Assembly: GCF_000341085.1 (NCBI RefSeq)
Contig: NZ_ANBA01000018.1
Location: forward strand, 186,001-250,000
Length of the DNA: 64,000 nt
Source of the DNA: Nocardiopsis ganjiahuensis DSM 45031
GTDB taxonomy: Bacteria; Actinomycetota; Actinomycetes; Streptosporangiales; Streptosporangiaceae
Direction of reading: 5' to 3'
The notes under the pieces are model-generated. The model was not told where the DNA came from and searched no databases. It worked only from the letters and a program-made list of their open reading frames with translations. Of the stretch, positions 8,016-16,375 are shown piece after piece; the first letter of the stretch is position 1; every line of letters begins with the position of its first letter. The translations under genes were made by a program, and so were the position numbers.

Positions 8016-9257
8016 ATGGCGCCGGTTACTCGCAACAGGGGTCACAGAGGCGGCAGGAGCGGAAGGCTCGCCCTCGCCGCGGTGGGCACGATCACCGCTC
8101 TGGGACTGGCCGGCTGCGGCTTCGGTGGCGACGCCGAAGACGAGCAGCCCACCGAGGAGACCGCCGAACCGGTCGACGCCGCACCCCTGCTGGAGGAGGC
8201 CTTGACCGCCCTGGCCGACTACCCCGCGCTCACCGCGGACGGGCAGGTGGCCCCCACCGTCGGCGGAGACGTCCAGGAGACCACCCTGACCGTCGCCGAC
8301 GGCGGAGCGTCCAACGGAACCGTCCGCGCCAACGGCGTCGAGGCGGAGATGATCGCCGCGGACAACAAGATCTTCCTGCGCGCCGGTGAGGAGTTCTGGC
8401 TCGACAAGGGGGTCTTCGGCCCCGACAGCGACCAGTTCGACGGAACCTGGGTGCGCTCCTCCACCGCCCAGGCGGGCATCAACCCCCAGAACACGCTCGC
8501 CCCGCCCGCGCTCGCGGCGATCCTCGAGGAGCTCGGTCTGGAGGGCGACGAGGCGGTCGAGGAGAACCTCGACGACACCCGCGCCTACAAGCTCGACCTC
8601 AACGGCGAGCGCAACCAGATGTGGGTCGACGCCGAGACCAGCCAGATCCTGCGCATCGAGATCGAGGAGCTGGTCCCCGAGGGCGGCGAGACCGGCCCCC
8701 AGGTCCGCCTCGACCTGGCCCCGGTCGACGATGCCGCCGCCGAGGAGCTGTACACCAGCCTGGCCACCACGACCGAGGAGGAGCTCACGAGCTCCCGCGA
8801 CGCGCGCATCGAGGTCAGCTGGGACGGACAGCCCGCGATGGAGTGCGACGACGGCCCGCACTGCACCTGGTCCGGCACCGTGCGCGACGCGGGCGCCTCC
8901 GGCAGCGGGACGGTCCTGGTCCGCATGGACGTCACCTTCAGCCAGGAGGAGATCGGCGACGAGGAGTGCTCCGACAACGGAGCCCTCGAAGCGGGCGGCA
9001 CCCTCGACCTCGCCTGTGACGCCAACTACAACATCGTCACCTCCGAGCCGCAGACCTACGAGGACATCCAGGGCGAGGCCCGGCTGTCCACCCTCGGGCT
9101 GAGTTCCGACCAGCAGGAGGAGATGCTCGCCGCCATCGCCGAACAGCGCGAGGCCACCCTGGCGGGCGACTCCGAGGACGAAGAGGGCGCCGAGGACACC
9201 GACGCCACCGACGAGGGCACCGAGGACGAGACCGAGGGCGAGACCGAGGGCGAGTAG
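8016..9257 (+). CDS. Secreted lipoprotein, LppX/LprG-like
   Basis: Predicted cell-surface lipoprotein of 413 residues. ATG at 8016 follows CAGGAGG. A basic N-terminus and hydrophobic stretch end in lipobox LAGC (Cys near residue 33). The mature part begins with an acidic linker, then a repeat-poor beta-rich domain with blocks such as MIAADNKIFLRAGEEFWLD and YKLDLNGERNQMWVDAETSQ. These resemble the half-barrel LppX/LprAFG lipid carriers of actinobacteria. A second segment around residues 265-345 (WDGQPAMECDDGPHCTW) has paired cysteines. The last 30 residues are almost all Glu, Asp, Thr and Gly. The family assignment is moderate and the ligand is unknown. It is transcribed alone, between two terminators. 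Confidence 0.7.
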   Translation: MAPVTRNRGHRGGRSGRLALAAVGTITALGLAGCGFGGDAEDEQPTEETAEPVDAAPLLEEALTALADYPALTADGQVAPTVGGDVQETTLTVADGGASNGTVRANGVEAEMIAADNKIFLRAGEEFWLDKGVFGPDSDQFDGTWVRSSTAQAGINPQNTLAPPALAAILEELGLEGDEAVEENLDDTRAYKLDLNGERNQMWVDAETSQILRIEIEELVPEGGETGPQVRLDLAPVDDAAAEELYTSLATTTEEELTSSRDARIEVSWDGQPAMECDDGPHCTWSGTVRDAGASGSGTVLVRMDVTFSQEEIGDEECSDNGALEAGGTLDLACDANYNIVTSEPQTYEDIQGEARLSTLGLSSDQQEEMLAAIAEQREATLAGDSEDEEGAEDTDATDEGTEDETEGETEGE

Positions 9258-9272
9258 TCTTCGGACAGAGCC

Positions 9273-9298
9273 GGGGCGGGGACCCAGGTCCCCGCCCC
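9273..9298 (+). terminator. Terminator after the lipoprotein gene
   Basis: A 12-bp perfect stem (GGGGCGGGGACC with GGTCCCCGCCCC) around two loop bases, followed by TTCCC, lies 15 bp after the stop codon. Confidence 0.7.
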
Positions 9299-9441
9299 TT
9301 CCCTGTCCCGACTCCGCTCCGACCCCGCCCCCGACCCTTCTTCCCCGCCCCGCCTGACCTCCGGGCCTGGACATCGTTCAGGGTTTCACCGGGGAGGTAG
9401 GCTAGGAAGTCAATTCCGACGACGAAGGACTGGCCAAACTC

Positions 9442-11046
9442 GTGTTCGAGACGCTTTCCGACCGGCTGACATCGGTCTTCTCCTCGCTGCGCGGCAAGGG
9501 GCGGCTGTCCGAGGAGGACATCAACGCGACCGCGCGGGAGATCCGTCTCGCGCTGCTCGAGGCGGACGTCGCGCTGCCGGTGGTCCGCGAGTTCATCTCG
9601 CGGATCAAGGAGCGCGCCCGCGGCGAAGAGGTCTCCAAGGCCCTCAACCCGGCGCAGCAGGTCATCAAGATCGTCAACGAGGAACTGGTCCAGATCCTCG
9701 GTGGCGAGACCCGCCAGGTCCGCTTCGCCAAGAACCCGCCCACCGTGATCATGCTCGCGGGTCTGCAGGGTGCGGGTAAGACGACCCTCGCGGGCAAGCT
9801 CGCCAAGTGGCTCTCCGCCGACCGCAACACCCCGCTGCTGGTCGCGGCCGACCTCCAGCGCCCCAACGCCGTCACACAGCTCCAGGTGGTCGGTGAGCGC
9901 GCGGGCACCCCCGTGTTCGCCCCCGAGCCGGGCAACGGCGTGGGCGACCCCGTGGAGGTCGCACGCGAGTCCATCGAGCACGCGCGGCGCAACAACCACA
10001 ACGTCGTCATCATCGACACCGCGGGCCGCCTCGGTGTGGACACCGAGATGATGCAGCAGGCCGCGGACATCCGTGACGCGGTCGACCCCGACGAGATCCT
10101 CTTCGTCGTCGACGCCATGATCGGTCAGGACGCGGTCAACACCGCCCAGGCCTTCCTGGACGGCGTCGGCTACGACGCGGTCGCGCTCACCAAGCTCGAC
10201 GGTGACGCCCGCGGTGGTGCGGCCCTGTCCATCCGGCACCTCACCGGCCGCCCGATCATGTTCGCCTCCACCGGCGAGAAACTCGAGGACTTCGACCTCT
10301 TCCACCCGGACCGGATGGCCTCGCGCATCCTGGACATGGGTGACGTCCTCACCCTCATCGAACAGGCCCAGCGCACGTTCGACGAGGACGAGGTCGAGAA
10401 GATGGCCTCGACCATGGCCTCGGACGACGACTTCACGCTGGACGACTTCCTCCAGCAGATGTCGATGGTCCGCAAGCTCGGTCCGATCGGCAACCTGCTC
10501 GGCATGATGCCCGGCATGGGCCAGATGCGCGATCAGATCGACGGCATCGACGACAAGGACCTGGACCGCATCCAGGCCGTCATCCAGTCGATGACCCCGG
10601 CCGAGCGCGCCAACCCCAAGATGATCAACGGCTCCCGCCGCCTGCGCATCGCCAACGGTTCCGGCACGCAGGTCAGCGACGTCAACGGCCTGGTCACCCG
10701 TTTCTTCGAGGCGCAGAAGATGATGCGCAAGATGAAGAGCGGCGGCGGCATGCCGGGGATGCCCGGTATGCCGGGCATGGGCGGCGGCAACAACAAGAAG
10801 AAGATCAAGGCCCAGGCCAAGAAGGCCAAGAAGGGCAAGCAGCGCAGCGGCAACCCGATGAAGGCCCGCCAGCAGGAGGCCGAACGCGAGGCCGAGCGCA
10901 AGCGGCGTCAGGAGGAGGGCCCCCAGCAGCCGCCGCAGCTGCCCCCGGGCCTCGGTGGCGGCGGCGGTGGCCAGCCCACCCTCCCGCCCGGCTTCGGCGG
11001 TCCGAACATGCCGGACCTGTCGAACTTCAAGCTGCCGAAGAAGTAG
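9442..11046 (+). CDS. ffh: Signal recognition particle protein Ffh (SRP54)
   Basis: GTPase of the SRP that binds nascent signal sequences and the 4.5S RNA. The GTG at 9442 opens the expected N domain (MFETLSDRLTSVFSSLRGKG). The G domain shows GLQGAGKTTLAGKLA near residue 107, DLQRPNAVTQL near 136, DTAGRLGVDTEMM near 191 and TKLDGDARGG near 251. The Met-rich M domain starts near 325, with GPIGNLLGMMPGM and the RNA-binding IANGSGTQVSDVN. At 534 residues it is at the long end for the family because of a Gly/Met/Lys/Pro-rich tail (PGMPGMPGMG, KKIKAQAKKAKKGK). Its receptor gene, ftsY, lies upstream. Confidence 0.98.
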   Translation: MFETLSDRLTSVFSSLRGKGRLSEEDINATAREIRLALLEADVALPVVREFISRIKERARGEEVSKALNPAQQVIKIVNEELVQILGGETRQVRFAKNPPTVIMLAGLQGAGKTTLAGKLAKWLSADRNTPLLVAADLQRPNAVTQLQVVGERAGTPVFAPEPGNGVGDPVEVARESIEHARRNNHNVVIIDTAGRLGVDTEMMQQAADIRDAVDPDEILFVVDAMIGQDAVNTAQAFLDGVGYDAVALTKLDGDARGGAALSIRHLTGRPIMFASTGEKLEDFDLFHPDRMASRILDMGDVLTLIEQAQRTFDEDEVEKMASTMASDDDFTLDDFLQQMSMVRKLGPIGNLLGMMPGMGQMRDQIDGIDDKDLDRIQAVIQSMTPAERANPKMINGSRRLRIANGSGTQVSDVNGLVTRFFEAQKMMRKMKSGGGMPGMPGMPGMGGGNNKKKIKAQAKKAKKGKQRSGNPMKARQQEAEREAERKRRQEEGPQQPPQLPPGLGGGGGGQPTLPPGFGGPNMPDLSNFKLPKK

Positions 11047-11075
11047 CGGTTCGCAAGAGGAACAGTGAGACCGAC

Positions 11076-11110
11076 CACGGCCCGCACCGGGACTTCCCGG
11101 GCGGGCCGTG
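11076..11110 (+). terminator. Terminator after ffh
   Basis: Outer arms CACGGCCCGC (11076-11085) and GCGGGCCGTG (11101-11110) pair perfectly. The sequence between them can pair further through ACCGGG and CCCGG. It sits 30 bp after the ffh stop. Confidence 0.7.
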
Positions 11111-11173
11111 CGTGTTCTCGGATACGTCCGGCCGCGTTGCGGTGTCCTGTCCAAGGAACACGTCCGCGTCTGG

Positions 11174-11179
11174 CACAAT
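11174..11179 (+). promoter_or_regulatory. Candidate -10 box for the rpsP operon
   Basis: TGGCACAATG at 11171-11180 gives a -10-like CACAAT preceded by TGG, about 135 bp upstream of rpsP. It lies just after the ffh terminator, where a new promoter is needed. I found no matching -35 box. Confidence 0.35.
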
Positions 11180-11314
11180 GAGTAGTCGACTAACGGTGGA
11201 CGGGCCGGCCCTCTAACTAGCCCGCCACCCACGTCCTGCCTCGACGGGTTCCACAACCCCACGTGGGTAGCCTGTCAGGCGCCTAACACCGTTATTCGGG
11301 AGAAGACCACTCCA

Positions 11315-11770
11315 GTGGCTGTCAAACTGAAGCTCAAGCGTATGGGCAAGATCCGTACGCCCCAGTACCGTGTCATCGTCGCCGACGCCCGCAACAAGCG
11401 TGACGGCAAGGCGATCGAGGAGATCGGCAAGTACCACCCCAAGGAGCACCCGAGTCTCATCGAGATCGACTCCGAGCGGGCCCAGTACTGGCTGTCCGTG
11501 GGCGCCCAGCCGTCCGACGCGGTGAAGGTCCTCCTGCGCAAGACCGGTGACTGGCAGAAGTTCAAGGGCCTCGCCGCCCCGGCTCCGCTCCAGGTCGCCG
11601 AGGCCAAGGACCCCGAGGCCCAGGAAGCCGCCTTCCAGGCCGCGCTGAAGGAGCTCGTGCTCCCCGGCCAGGAGAAGAAGGCCAAGAAGGCCGAGAAGAA
11701 GACGGAGAAGGCGGCCGACAAGCCCGCCGAGACCGCCGAGGCTGAGAAGAAGTCCGAGGGCGAGGCCTAA
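11315..11770 (+). CDS. rpsP: 30S ribosomal protein S16
   Basis: Small-subunit protein bound to 16S rRNA. The GTG at 11315 begins the invariant N-terminus (AVKLKLKRMGKIRTPQYRVIVADAR). Residues 1-85 hold the whole S16 fold, including EIGKYHP and PSDAVKVLLRKTGDW. The protein is 151 residues against about 80-90 in most bacteria, because of a Lys/Ala/Glu-rich tail from about residue 100; such tails are common in actinobacteria. khpA follows after two bases, so the two are probably co-translated. Confidence 0.98.
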   Translation: MAVKLKLKRMGKIRTPQYRVIVADARNKRDGKAIEEIGKYHPKEHPSLIEIDSERAQYWLSVGAQPSDAVKVLLRKTGDWQKFKGLAAPAPLQVAEAKDPEAQEAAFQAALKELVLPGQEKKAKKAEKKTEKAADKPAETAEAEKKSEGEA

Positions 11771-11772
11771 TC

Positions 11773-12015
11773 GTGCTGGAAGAGGCGCTTGAGCACCTCG
11801 TGAAGGGGATCGTTGCGAACTCCGACGACGTCCAGGTGAGAGCCAAGCGGCTCCGCAAGGGCAAGGTTCTGGAGGTCCGGGTCCACCCAGACGACCTTGG
11901 CAAGGTCATCGGCCGCAACGGCCGGACCGCCAAGGCACTGCGGACCGTCGTCGGCTCTCTCGCCGGCGGCCGTTACGTCCGTGTGGACCTGTTGGACCTG
12001 AACGAAGTGCGCTGA
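11773..12015 (+). CDS. khpA: KH-domain RNA-binding protein KhpA
   Basis: Small RNA-binding protein of 80 residues with one KH domain. The signature IGRNGRTAKALRTVV (residues about 43-57) contains the GxxG loop that grips single-stranded RNA. The start GTG at 11773 lies two bases after rpsP. The gene sits in its usual place between rpsP and rimM. In other bacteria KhpA works with KhpB in small-RNA and cell-division control; that role here is inferred from family. A terminator-like hairpin follows. Confidence 0.96.
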   Translation: MLEEALEHLVKGIVANSDDVQVRAKRLRKGKVLEVRVHPDDLGKVIGRNGRTAKALRTVVGSLAGGRYVRVDLLDLNEVR

Positions 12016-12025
12016 CGCGCCTCTT

Positions 12026-12055
12026 GGGGCGCCGACCGCTGACGGTCGGCGCCCC
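12026..12055 (+). terminator. Hairpin between khpA and rimM
   Basis: A perfect 12-bp stem (GGGGCGCCGACC, 12026-12037, with 12044-12055) closes a six-base loop. A second inverted repeat (GTGCCCGGGG with CCCCGGGCAC) lies at 12062-12094. They may attenuate read-through from rpsP-khpA into rimM-trmD. Confidence 0.65.
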
Positions 12056-12226
12056 GCTCTCGTGCCCGGGGACCGTGCGAACGGCCCCGGGCACACCCTT
12101 CCCCGGGGACCGACCTCCTCGGGGCCGGTCTTCCAGGGGGCTGCCCCCCGACAGAGCAGGCCCGGTGACGACCCCGGCCGCCCGGGAAGACCCGGGACAC
12201 CCGGAAACAACCGAAGGAAAGCACTC

Positions 12227-12745
12227 ATGCGACTCGTGGTGGGCCGGATCGGCCGCGCGCACGGTATCCGCGGTGACGTCGCCGTCGACGTGCGCACCGA
12301 CGACCCCGAGGCCCGGTTCACGGTCGGCGCCGAACTCCGGACGGACCCGGCCCAGGTCGGCCCGCTGAAGATCGCCTCGATCCGGCGCCACAGCGGCAGG
12401 CTGCTCATCCGTTTCGAGGGCATGGCCGACCGCGACGCCGCCGAGACACTCCGCGGCACCCTCCTGATGGTGGACTCCGAGGACATCGCCCCCCTGGACG
12501 ACCCCGACGAGTTCCACGACCACGAACTGATCGGCCTGACCGCCGTGACCACCGAGGGTGAGACGGTGGGCGCCGTCGAGGACGTCCTCCACCACGCCCA
12601 GGACGTCCTCGTCATCACGGGCGAGGCCGGACACGAGATCCTGGTGCCGTTCGTCGCCGCCCTGGTCCCCGAGGTCGACGTGGCCGGCGGCCGGATCGTG
12701 CTCGACCCGCCGCCCGGCCTGCTCGACCTCCAGAACACCGACTGA
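12227..12745 (+). CDS. rimM: Ribosome maturation factor RimM
   Basis: Assists assembly of the 30S head domain and binds protein S19. ATG at 12227 follows GAAGGAAA. The 172-residue product has the N-terminal RimM barrel (VVGRIGRAHGIRGDVAVDVRTDDPEARF) and a C-terminal PRC-barrel (HELIGLTAVTTEGETVGAVEDVLHHAQDVLVI, then EILVPFVAALVPEVDVAGGRIVLDPPPGLLDL). It is followed after 11 bp by trmD, the standard order. Length and motifs are normal. Confidence 0.97.
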   Translation: MRLVVGRIGRAHGIRGDVAVDVRTDDPEARFTVGAELRTDPAQVGPLKIASIRRHSGRLLIRFEGMADRDAAETLRGTLLMVDSEDIAPLDDPDEFHDHELIGLTAVTTEGETVGAVEDVLHHAQDVLVITGEAGHEILVPFVAALVPEVDVAGGRIVLDPPPGLLDLQNTD

Positions 12746-12756
12746 ACGAGTACGCA

Positions 12757-13554
12757 GTGCGCATCGACATCATCAGCATCTTCCCCGACTACTTCGCTCC
12801 CCTGGAGCTGTCGTTGATCGGTAAGGCGCGCGAGGCGGGCCTGCTCGACGTGCGCGTCCACGACCTGCGCGAATGGACCCACGACCGGCACAACACCGTC
12901 GACGACACCCCCTACGGCGGTGGTCCCGGCATGGTGATGAAGCCCGAGCCGTGGGGCGAGGCCCTCGACGAGGTCGTCGCGGAGCGGCCCACCCGGCTGA
13001 TCCTGCCGACGCCGAGCGGGCGCCCCTTCACCCAGGCCGACGCCGAACGGCTGGCGGGGGAGGAGAACCTGGTCTTCGGGTGCGGTCGCTACGAGGGCAT
13101 CGACTCCCGGGTCGCCGTCGACGCCGCCCTGCGGATGCCGGTCGAGGAGATCAGCATCGGTGACTACGTCCTCAACGGGGGCGAGTCCGCGACGCTGGTG
13201 ATGGTGGAGGCGATCACCCGGCTGCTGCCCGGGGTGCTCGGCAACCGGGAGTCGCACGTCCAGGACTCCTTCGCCTCCGGCGGTATGGAACACCTGGTGG
13301 AGGGGCCGGTGTACACCAAGCCCGGTACGTGGCGCGGCCAGGAGGTGCCCCCGGTCCTGCTCTCCGGGAACCACGGAGCCGTCGACCGCTGGCGCCGCGA
13401 CCAGGCACTGCGCAAGACCGCACGCAACCGCCCCGACCTGATCGAGGCCACCCCCGCCGACGGTTTCGACAAGCGTGACCGCGAGGTCCTCGCCGAGGAA
13501 CCGGCCGAGGAACCGGCCGAGGAGCCGACCCAGGAGGCGGTCCAGGAGGCGTGA
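12757..13554 (+). CDS. trmD: tRNA (guanine-37-N1)-methyltransferase TrmD
   Basis: Methylates G37 next to the anticodon to prevent frameshifting. The 265-residue product begins with GTG at 12757 and shows SPOUT-knot motifs: YGGGPGMVMKPEPW near residue 52, GCGRYEGIDSRV near 108 and SIGDYVLNGGESATLVMVEA near 132, followed by NRESHVQDSF and the substrate loop GPVYTKPGTWRG. The C-terminus carries about 20 extra acidic residues built on a 12-bp repeat encoding AEEP three times. It lies downstream of rimM in one transcription unit. Confidence 0.97.
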   Translation: MRIDIISIFPDYFAPLELSLIGKAREAGLLDVRVHDLREWTHDRHNTVDDTPYGGGPGMVMKPEPWGEALDEVVAERPTRLILPTPSGRPFTQADAERLAGEENLVFGCGRYEGIDSRVAVDAALRMPVEEISIGDYVLNGGESATLVMVEAITRLLPGVLGNRESHVQDSFASGGMEHLVEGPVYTKPGTWRGQEVPPVLLSGNHGAVDRWRRDQALRKTARNRPDLIEATPADGFDKRDREVLAEEPAEEPAEEPTQEAVQEA

Positions 13555-13826
13555 CCGGGCCGGGCGGCGCTCCGGCCGCAACCGCCGGGCAACCGGTCCG
13601 GAGTGTGCCGAACGACCGGTTCGGGGCGGCGGAGATCGTGTGGCAAACTGGGTGGGTTCCCCCCTGGTGACCCCAAGGCATCCGCATGCCGGCGGTACGA
13701 CGTCGGCCTCTGTGTTGGTCACCGGGTGGTTCGACTGTTCAGACCCAACAGGGCCTCGCCCGCGCACCCCCTCCTCGGAGCAGCCGGGGAGCAGGACGCG
13801 GCGCGCTATTGATGAGGATTCGCGAG

Positions 13827-14186
13827 ATGCACACCGCCATTCAGGAGCTTGAGAAGGCTCAGCTTCGCACCGACGTTCCGGAGTTCCGCCCGGGCGACAC
13901 CCTCAACGTTCACGTCCGCGTGACCGAGGGCACCCGCACCCGTGTCCAGGTCTTCAAGGGCGTTGTCATCCGCCGCCAGGGCTCGGGCAACCGCGAGACC
14001 TTCACCATCCGCAAGGTGAGCTACGGCGTGGGTGTGGAGCGTACGTTCCCCATCCACACCCCGGCCATCGAGAAGTACGAGGTCGCCGCCCGCGGTCGCG
14101 TGCGTCGCGCCAAGCTGTACTACCTGCGCGACCTGCGCGGCAAGGCTGCCCGCATCCGCGAGCGCCGCGAGCCCATCTCCAAGTAG
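13827..14186 (+). CDS. rplS: 50S ribosomal protein L19
   Basis: Large-subunit protein at the 30S-50S interface. I chose ATG at 13827 (MHTAIQELEKAQLRTDVPEF), the family's usual start; TGAGGA at 13813-13818 is the ribosome site. The ATG at 13812 would add MRIRE. The 119-residue length is normal. Typical blocks are RPGDTLNVHVRVTEGTRTRVQVFKG and GVGVERTFPIHTP, with RVRRAKLYYLRDLRGKAARI at the end. The 272-bp gap after trmD suggests its own promoter; TGGCAAACT near 13640 is a possible -10. Confidence 0.97.
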   Translation: MHTAIQELEKAQLRTDVPEFRPGDTLNVHVRVTEGTRTRVQVFKGVVIRRQGSGNRETFTIRKVSYGVGVERTFPIHTPAIEKYEVAARGRVRRAKLYYLRDLRGKAARIRERREPISK

Positions 14187-14234
14187 GTCTTGCCTGATCC
14201 GGCCGGAACCGCGCCGCCCCACCAGGTGGCGGTA

Positions 14235-14248
14235 TAGGCTTTCGGCCG
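14235..14248 (+). promoter_or_regulatory. Candidate -10 box for leaderless lepB
   Basis: TAGGCT (14235-14240) fits the actinobacterial TANNNT -10. It lies eight bases before the ATG at 14249, so the transcript could start at or next to the start codon. No ribosome site precedes that ATG, consistent with leaderless translation. Confidence 0.5.
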
Positions 14249-15121
14249 ATGAGCAAAGACGAGAAGGACCTCGGCTCGGACGGGGTCCAGGACGAGGATT
14301 CCGCCCGGCCTGGCCCGGAGGAGCAGAGCTCCGCCACTGGCTCCCAGACGCATGAGCGTCTGGGAGCCAGTGGTGTATCCGATGCCGCTGGCCAGGAGCC
14401 GGAGGAGAGGGCGGACGCCGACATGAGCAAGTCCCAGAGCAGTGACAAGAAGGGGTCGTTCTGGAAGGAACTCCCCATTCTGATCGTGATCGCCCTGGTC
14501 CTGGCGTTCGTGATCAGGACCTGGGTGATGCAGGCGTTCTACATCCCCTCGGGGTCGATGGAGAACACCCTGCTCGTCGACGACCGGGTCCTGGTGAACA
14601 AGGTGGTCTACCAGGTCCGCGAGCTCGAGCGCGGTGAGGTCGTCGTCTTCAGCGGCGACGGGTCGTGGGACGACCCGACCGTCGTGCAGCCGCCGGAGTC
14701 GACCAACCCGATCAGCAACGGCTTCACCTGGGTGCAGCAGCAGCTGGGCGCGGCGCCCACGGGCAAGGAGTACATCAAGCGGGTCATCGGCCTGCCGGGT
14801 GACACCGTGGAGTGCTGTGACGACCAGAACCGCGTCCTGGTCAACGGGGTGCCCCTCGACGAGGAGGCCTACCTGTACCCGGGGAGCGTCGAGAGCCACA
14901 CCGAGTTCGGCCCCATCGAGGTGCCGGAGGAGCACGTGTGGCTGATGGGCGACCACCGGGCCATCTCCCACGACTCCCGGCGGAACCAGAACAACCCCGG
15001 TGGCGGCGCCGTGCCCCTCGACCATGTCGTGGGCCGGGCCTTCGTCATCATCTGGCCGTTCAGCCAGGCCGGAACGCTGAGCATCCCCGCGACCTTCGAC
15101 GAACTGAACGAGGCCGACTGA
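14249..15121 (+). CDS. lepB: Signal peptidase I
   Basis: Membrane serine protease that removes signal peptides from exported proteins. The catalytic dyad is S103 (IPSGSMENTL) and K177 (EYIKRVIGLPGDTV). One transmembrane helix precedes it (ILIVIALVLAFVIRTW, about residues 77-92), and box E is seen as VWLMGDHRAISHDSR. The first 70 residues are an acidic, disordered cytosolic tail. Their coding DNA (14334-14373) contains a perfect 18-bp hairpin. A start at ATG 14424 (MSKSQSSDKK) would place the hairpin in the leader; I keep 14249 because a -10-like box sits right before it. Only one lepB lies here, whereas Streptomyces has four in a row. Confidence 0.94.
   Translation: MSKDEKDLGSDGVQDEDSARPGPEEQSSATGSQTHERLGASGVSDAAGQEPEERADADMSKSQSSDKKGSFWKELPILIVIALVLAFVIRTWVMQAFYIPSGSMENTLLVDDRVLVNKVVYQVRELERGEVVVFSGDGSWDDPTVVQPPESTNPISNGFTWVQQQLGAAPTGKEYIKRVIGLPGDTVECCDDQNRVLVNGVPLDEEAYLYPGSVESHTEFGPIEVPEEHVWLMGDHRAISHDSRRNQNNPGGGAVPLDHVVGRAFVIIWPFSQAGTLSIPATFDELNEAD
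14334..14373 (+). repeat. Perfect 18-bp inverted repeat inside lepB
   Basis: CCACTGGCTCCCAGACGC (14334-14351) is repeated exactly in inverse orientation at 14356-14373 around the loop ATGA. It encodes residues about 29-42 of the disordered tail of signal peptidase. It could act as a terminator or attenuator, or be an inserted palindrome. Confidence 0.9.
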
Positions 15122-15370
15122 TCCGGGACACGATGCGTTTGCGCAGGTCACCGTGGTGCGTTTGAGGCGGGTGACCGATTCGTCGAAGGAAATACGCTCG
15201 ACGGGGCGCAAAAGCCCGTTCCGTGACGCATGATGGATCTCGGATCGTATCGGCGTTCTCCGAACGCGCGGCACCGGTCTCCGGCGGGAACAAGCCGGGT
15301 GGCCACGGTGTCCACGTGAGGGGAACCGGCACACCACGACCGGAGAGTGCTGACGAAAGCGAGCGCGCAC

Positions 15371-15703
15371 ATGAGTTCTGAGGACCTGGAGAAGTACGAG
15401 GCCGAGATGGAGCTCCAGCTCTATCGCGAGTACCGCGACGTCGTCGGCCTGTTCGGCTACGTGGTGGAGACCGAGCGGCGTTTCTACCTCACCAACCACG
15501 TGGACCTACAGCCCCGCTCGACCGAGAACGGGGAGATGTACTTCGAGGTCGTGATGGAGGACGCGTGGGTCTGGGACATGTACCGTCCCGCCCGCTTCGT
15601 GCGCAACGTACGTGTGGTGACGTTCAAGGACGTGAACGTCGAGGAGATCACCAAGTCCGATCTCGAGATGCCCCCGACCGACGGCGGCCCGCCCACGGAC
15701 TGA
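15371..15703 (+). CDS. DUF2469 family protein
   Basis: Conserved actinobacterial protein of unknown function, 110 residues. I chose ATG at 15371 (MSSEDLEKYEAEMELQLYREY) because the family begins there. The block RDVVGLFGYVVETERRFYLTNHVDL and the later VVMEDAWVWDMYRPARFVRNVRVVTFKDVNVEEI are close to invariant across actinobacteria, from memory. The gene sits in its usual place between lepB and yraN. The 249-bp gap upstream suggests its own promoter, and a hairpin follows the stop directly. It has no signal peptide or membrane segment. Confidence 0.93.
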   Translation: MSSEDLEKYEAEMELQLYREYRDVVGLFGYVVETERRFYLTNHVDLQPRSTENGEMYFEVVMEDAWVWDMYRPARFVRNVRVVTFKDVNVEEITKSDLEMPPTDGGPPTD

Positions 15704-15704
15704 C

Positions 15705-15727
15705 CGGACGGTCGGGACGACCGTCCG
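15705..15727 (+). terminator. Hairpin directly after the DUF2469 gene
   Basis: A nine-base perfect stem, CGGACGGTC with GACCGTCCG, starts one base after the stop codon and has a five-base loop. Confidence 0.55.
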
Positions 15728-15804
15728 AAGACGCGCGGGACGGCACGGATCCCTGTCGCCACCCGTTGTCGGACCATGTCACCCCTCAACCGAAAAGCTG
15801 ACCG

Positions 15805-15857
15805 GGGCGGCCCTCCCCGAGCCACGGACGTGAACTCGTCCCGGGGATGGGCCGCCC
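15805..15857 (+). terminator. Large hairpin upstream of yraN
   Basis: GGGCGGCCCTCCCCG (15805-15819) pairs with CGGGGATGGGCCGCCC (15842-15857) with one bulged base; TTC follows. The rest of the 300-bp gap between DUF2469 and yraN holds no gene that I can see. The ribosome site GGGAGGTGG precedes yraN. Confidence 0.6.
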
Positions 15858-16003
15858 TTCGGCATGCCCGGCGCCGGGAGCCGTCCTCAGGAAGTGGGGC
15901 CGGGGGAGGACGCAGGGGGGCCGGGGGAGTTATCCACAGGAAAAACTGACCCCTGGTGCGCCGGGGGCCGATCACCGACCGTTGAAACGGGAGGTGGTCG
16001 CCG

Positions 16004-16375
16004 GTGGATCGGTGGGCCGAGTACCGAGGGAAGCTGGGACGCCGCGGCGAGGAGCTCGCGGCGGCGTACCTGGAACGGGCCGGGATGCGGGTGGTGGCCC
16101 GCAACTGGCGGGCGCCCGGCGGGTCCGGGGAGATCGACATCGTGGCCAGGGACGGTCCGGTCCTGGTCGTGGCCGAGGTCAAGACCCGCACCTCGCTGCG
16201 GCACGGCCATCCGGTGGAGGCCATCACCGCGCGCAAGCGGCGCCGCCTGCGCGGACTGGGCCGCCGCTGGGCGGAGCGGCACCGCTGCCCGCGGTCCCCG
16301 CTGCGGATCGACGGGGTCTGCGTACTGGTCACCGGCGGCCGGGTGTTCGTCTCCCACGAACGGGGGATGGCCTGA
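16004..16375 (+). CDS. yraN: YraN family (UPF0102) endonuclease-like protein
   Basis: Small protein of 123 residues with the Holliday-junction-resolvase-like nuclease fold of the YraN family. Characteristic blocks are GRRGEELAAAYLERAGMRVVARNWR, GEIDIVARDG and LVVAEVKTRTS, giving the E...D...ExK active-site pattern of the PD-(D/E)XK superfamily. GTG at 16004 follows GGGAGGTGG. The stop overlaps the comM start by one base (TGATG), so the two are translationally coupled. The physiological role is not established for this family. Confidence 0.93.
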   Translation: MDRWAEYRGKLGRRGEELAAAYLERAGMRVVARNWRAPGGSGEIDIVARDGPVLVVAEVKTRTSLRHGHPVEAITARKRRRLRGLGRRWAERHRCPRSPLRIDGVCVLVTGGRVFVSHERGMA

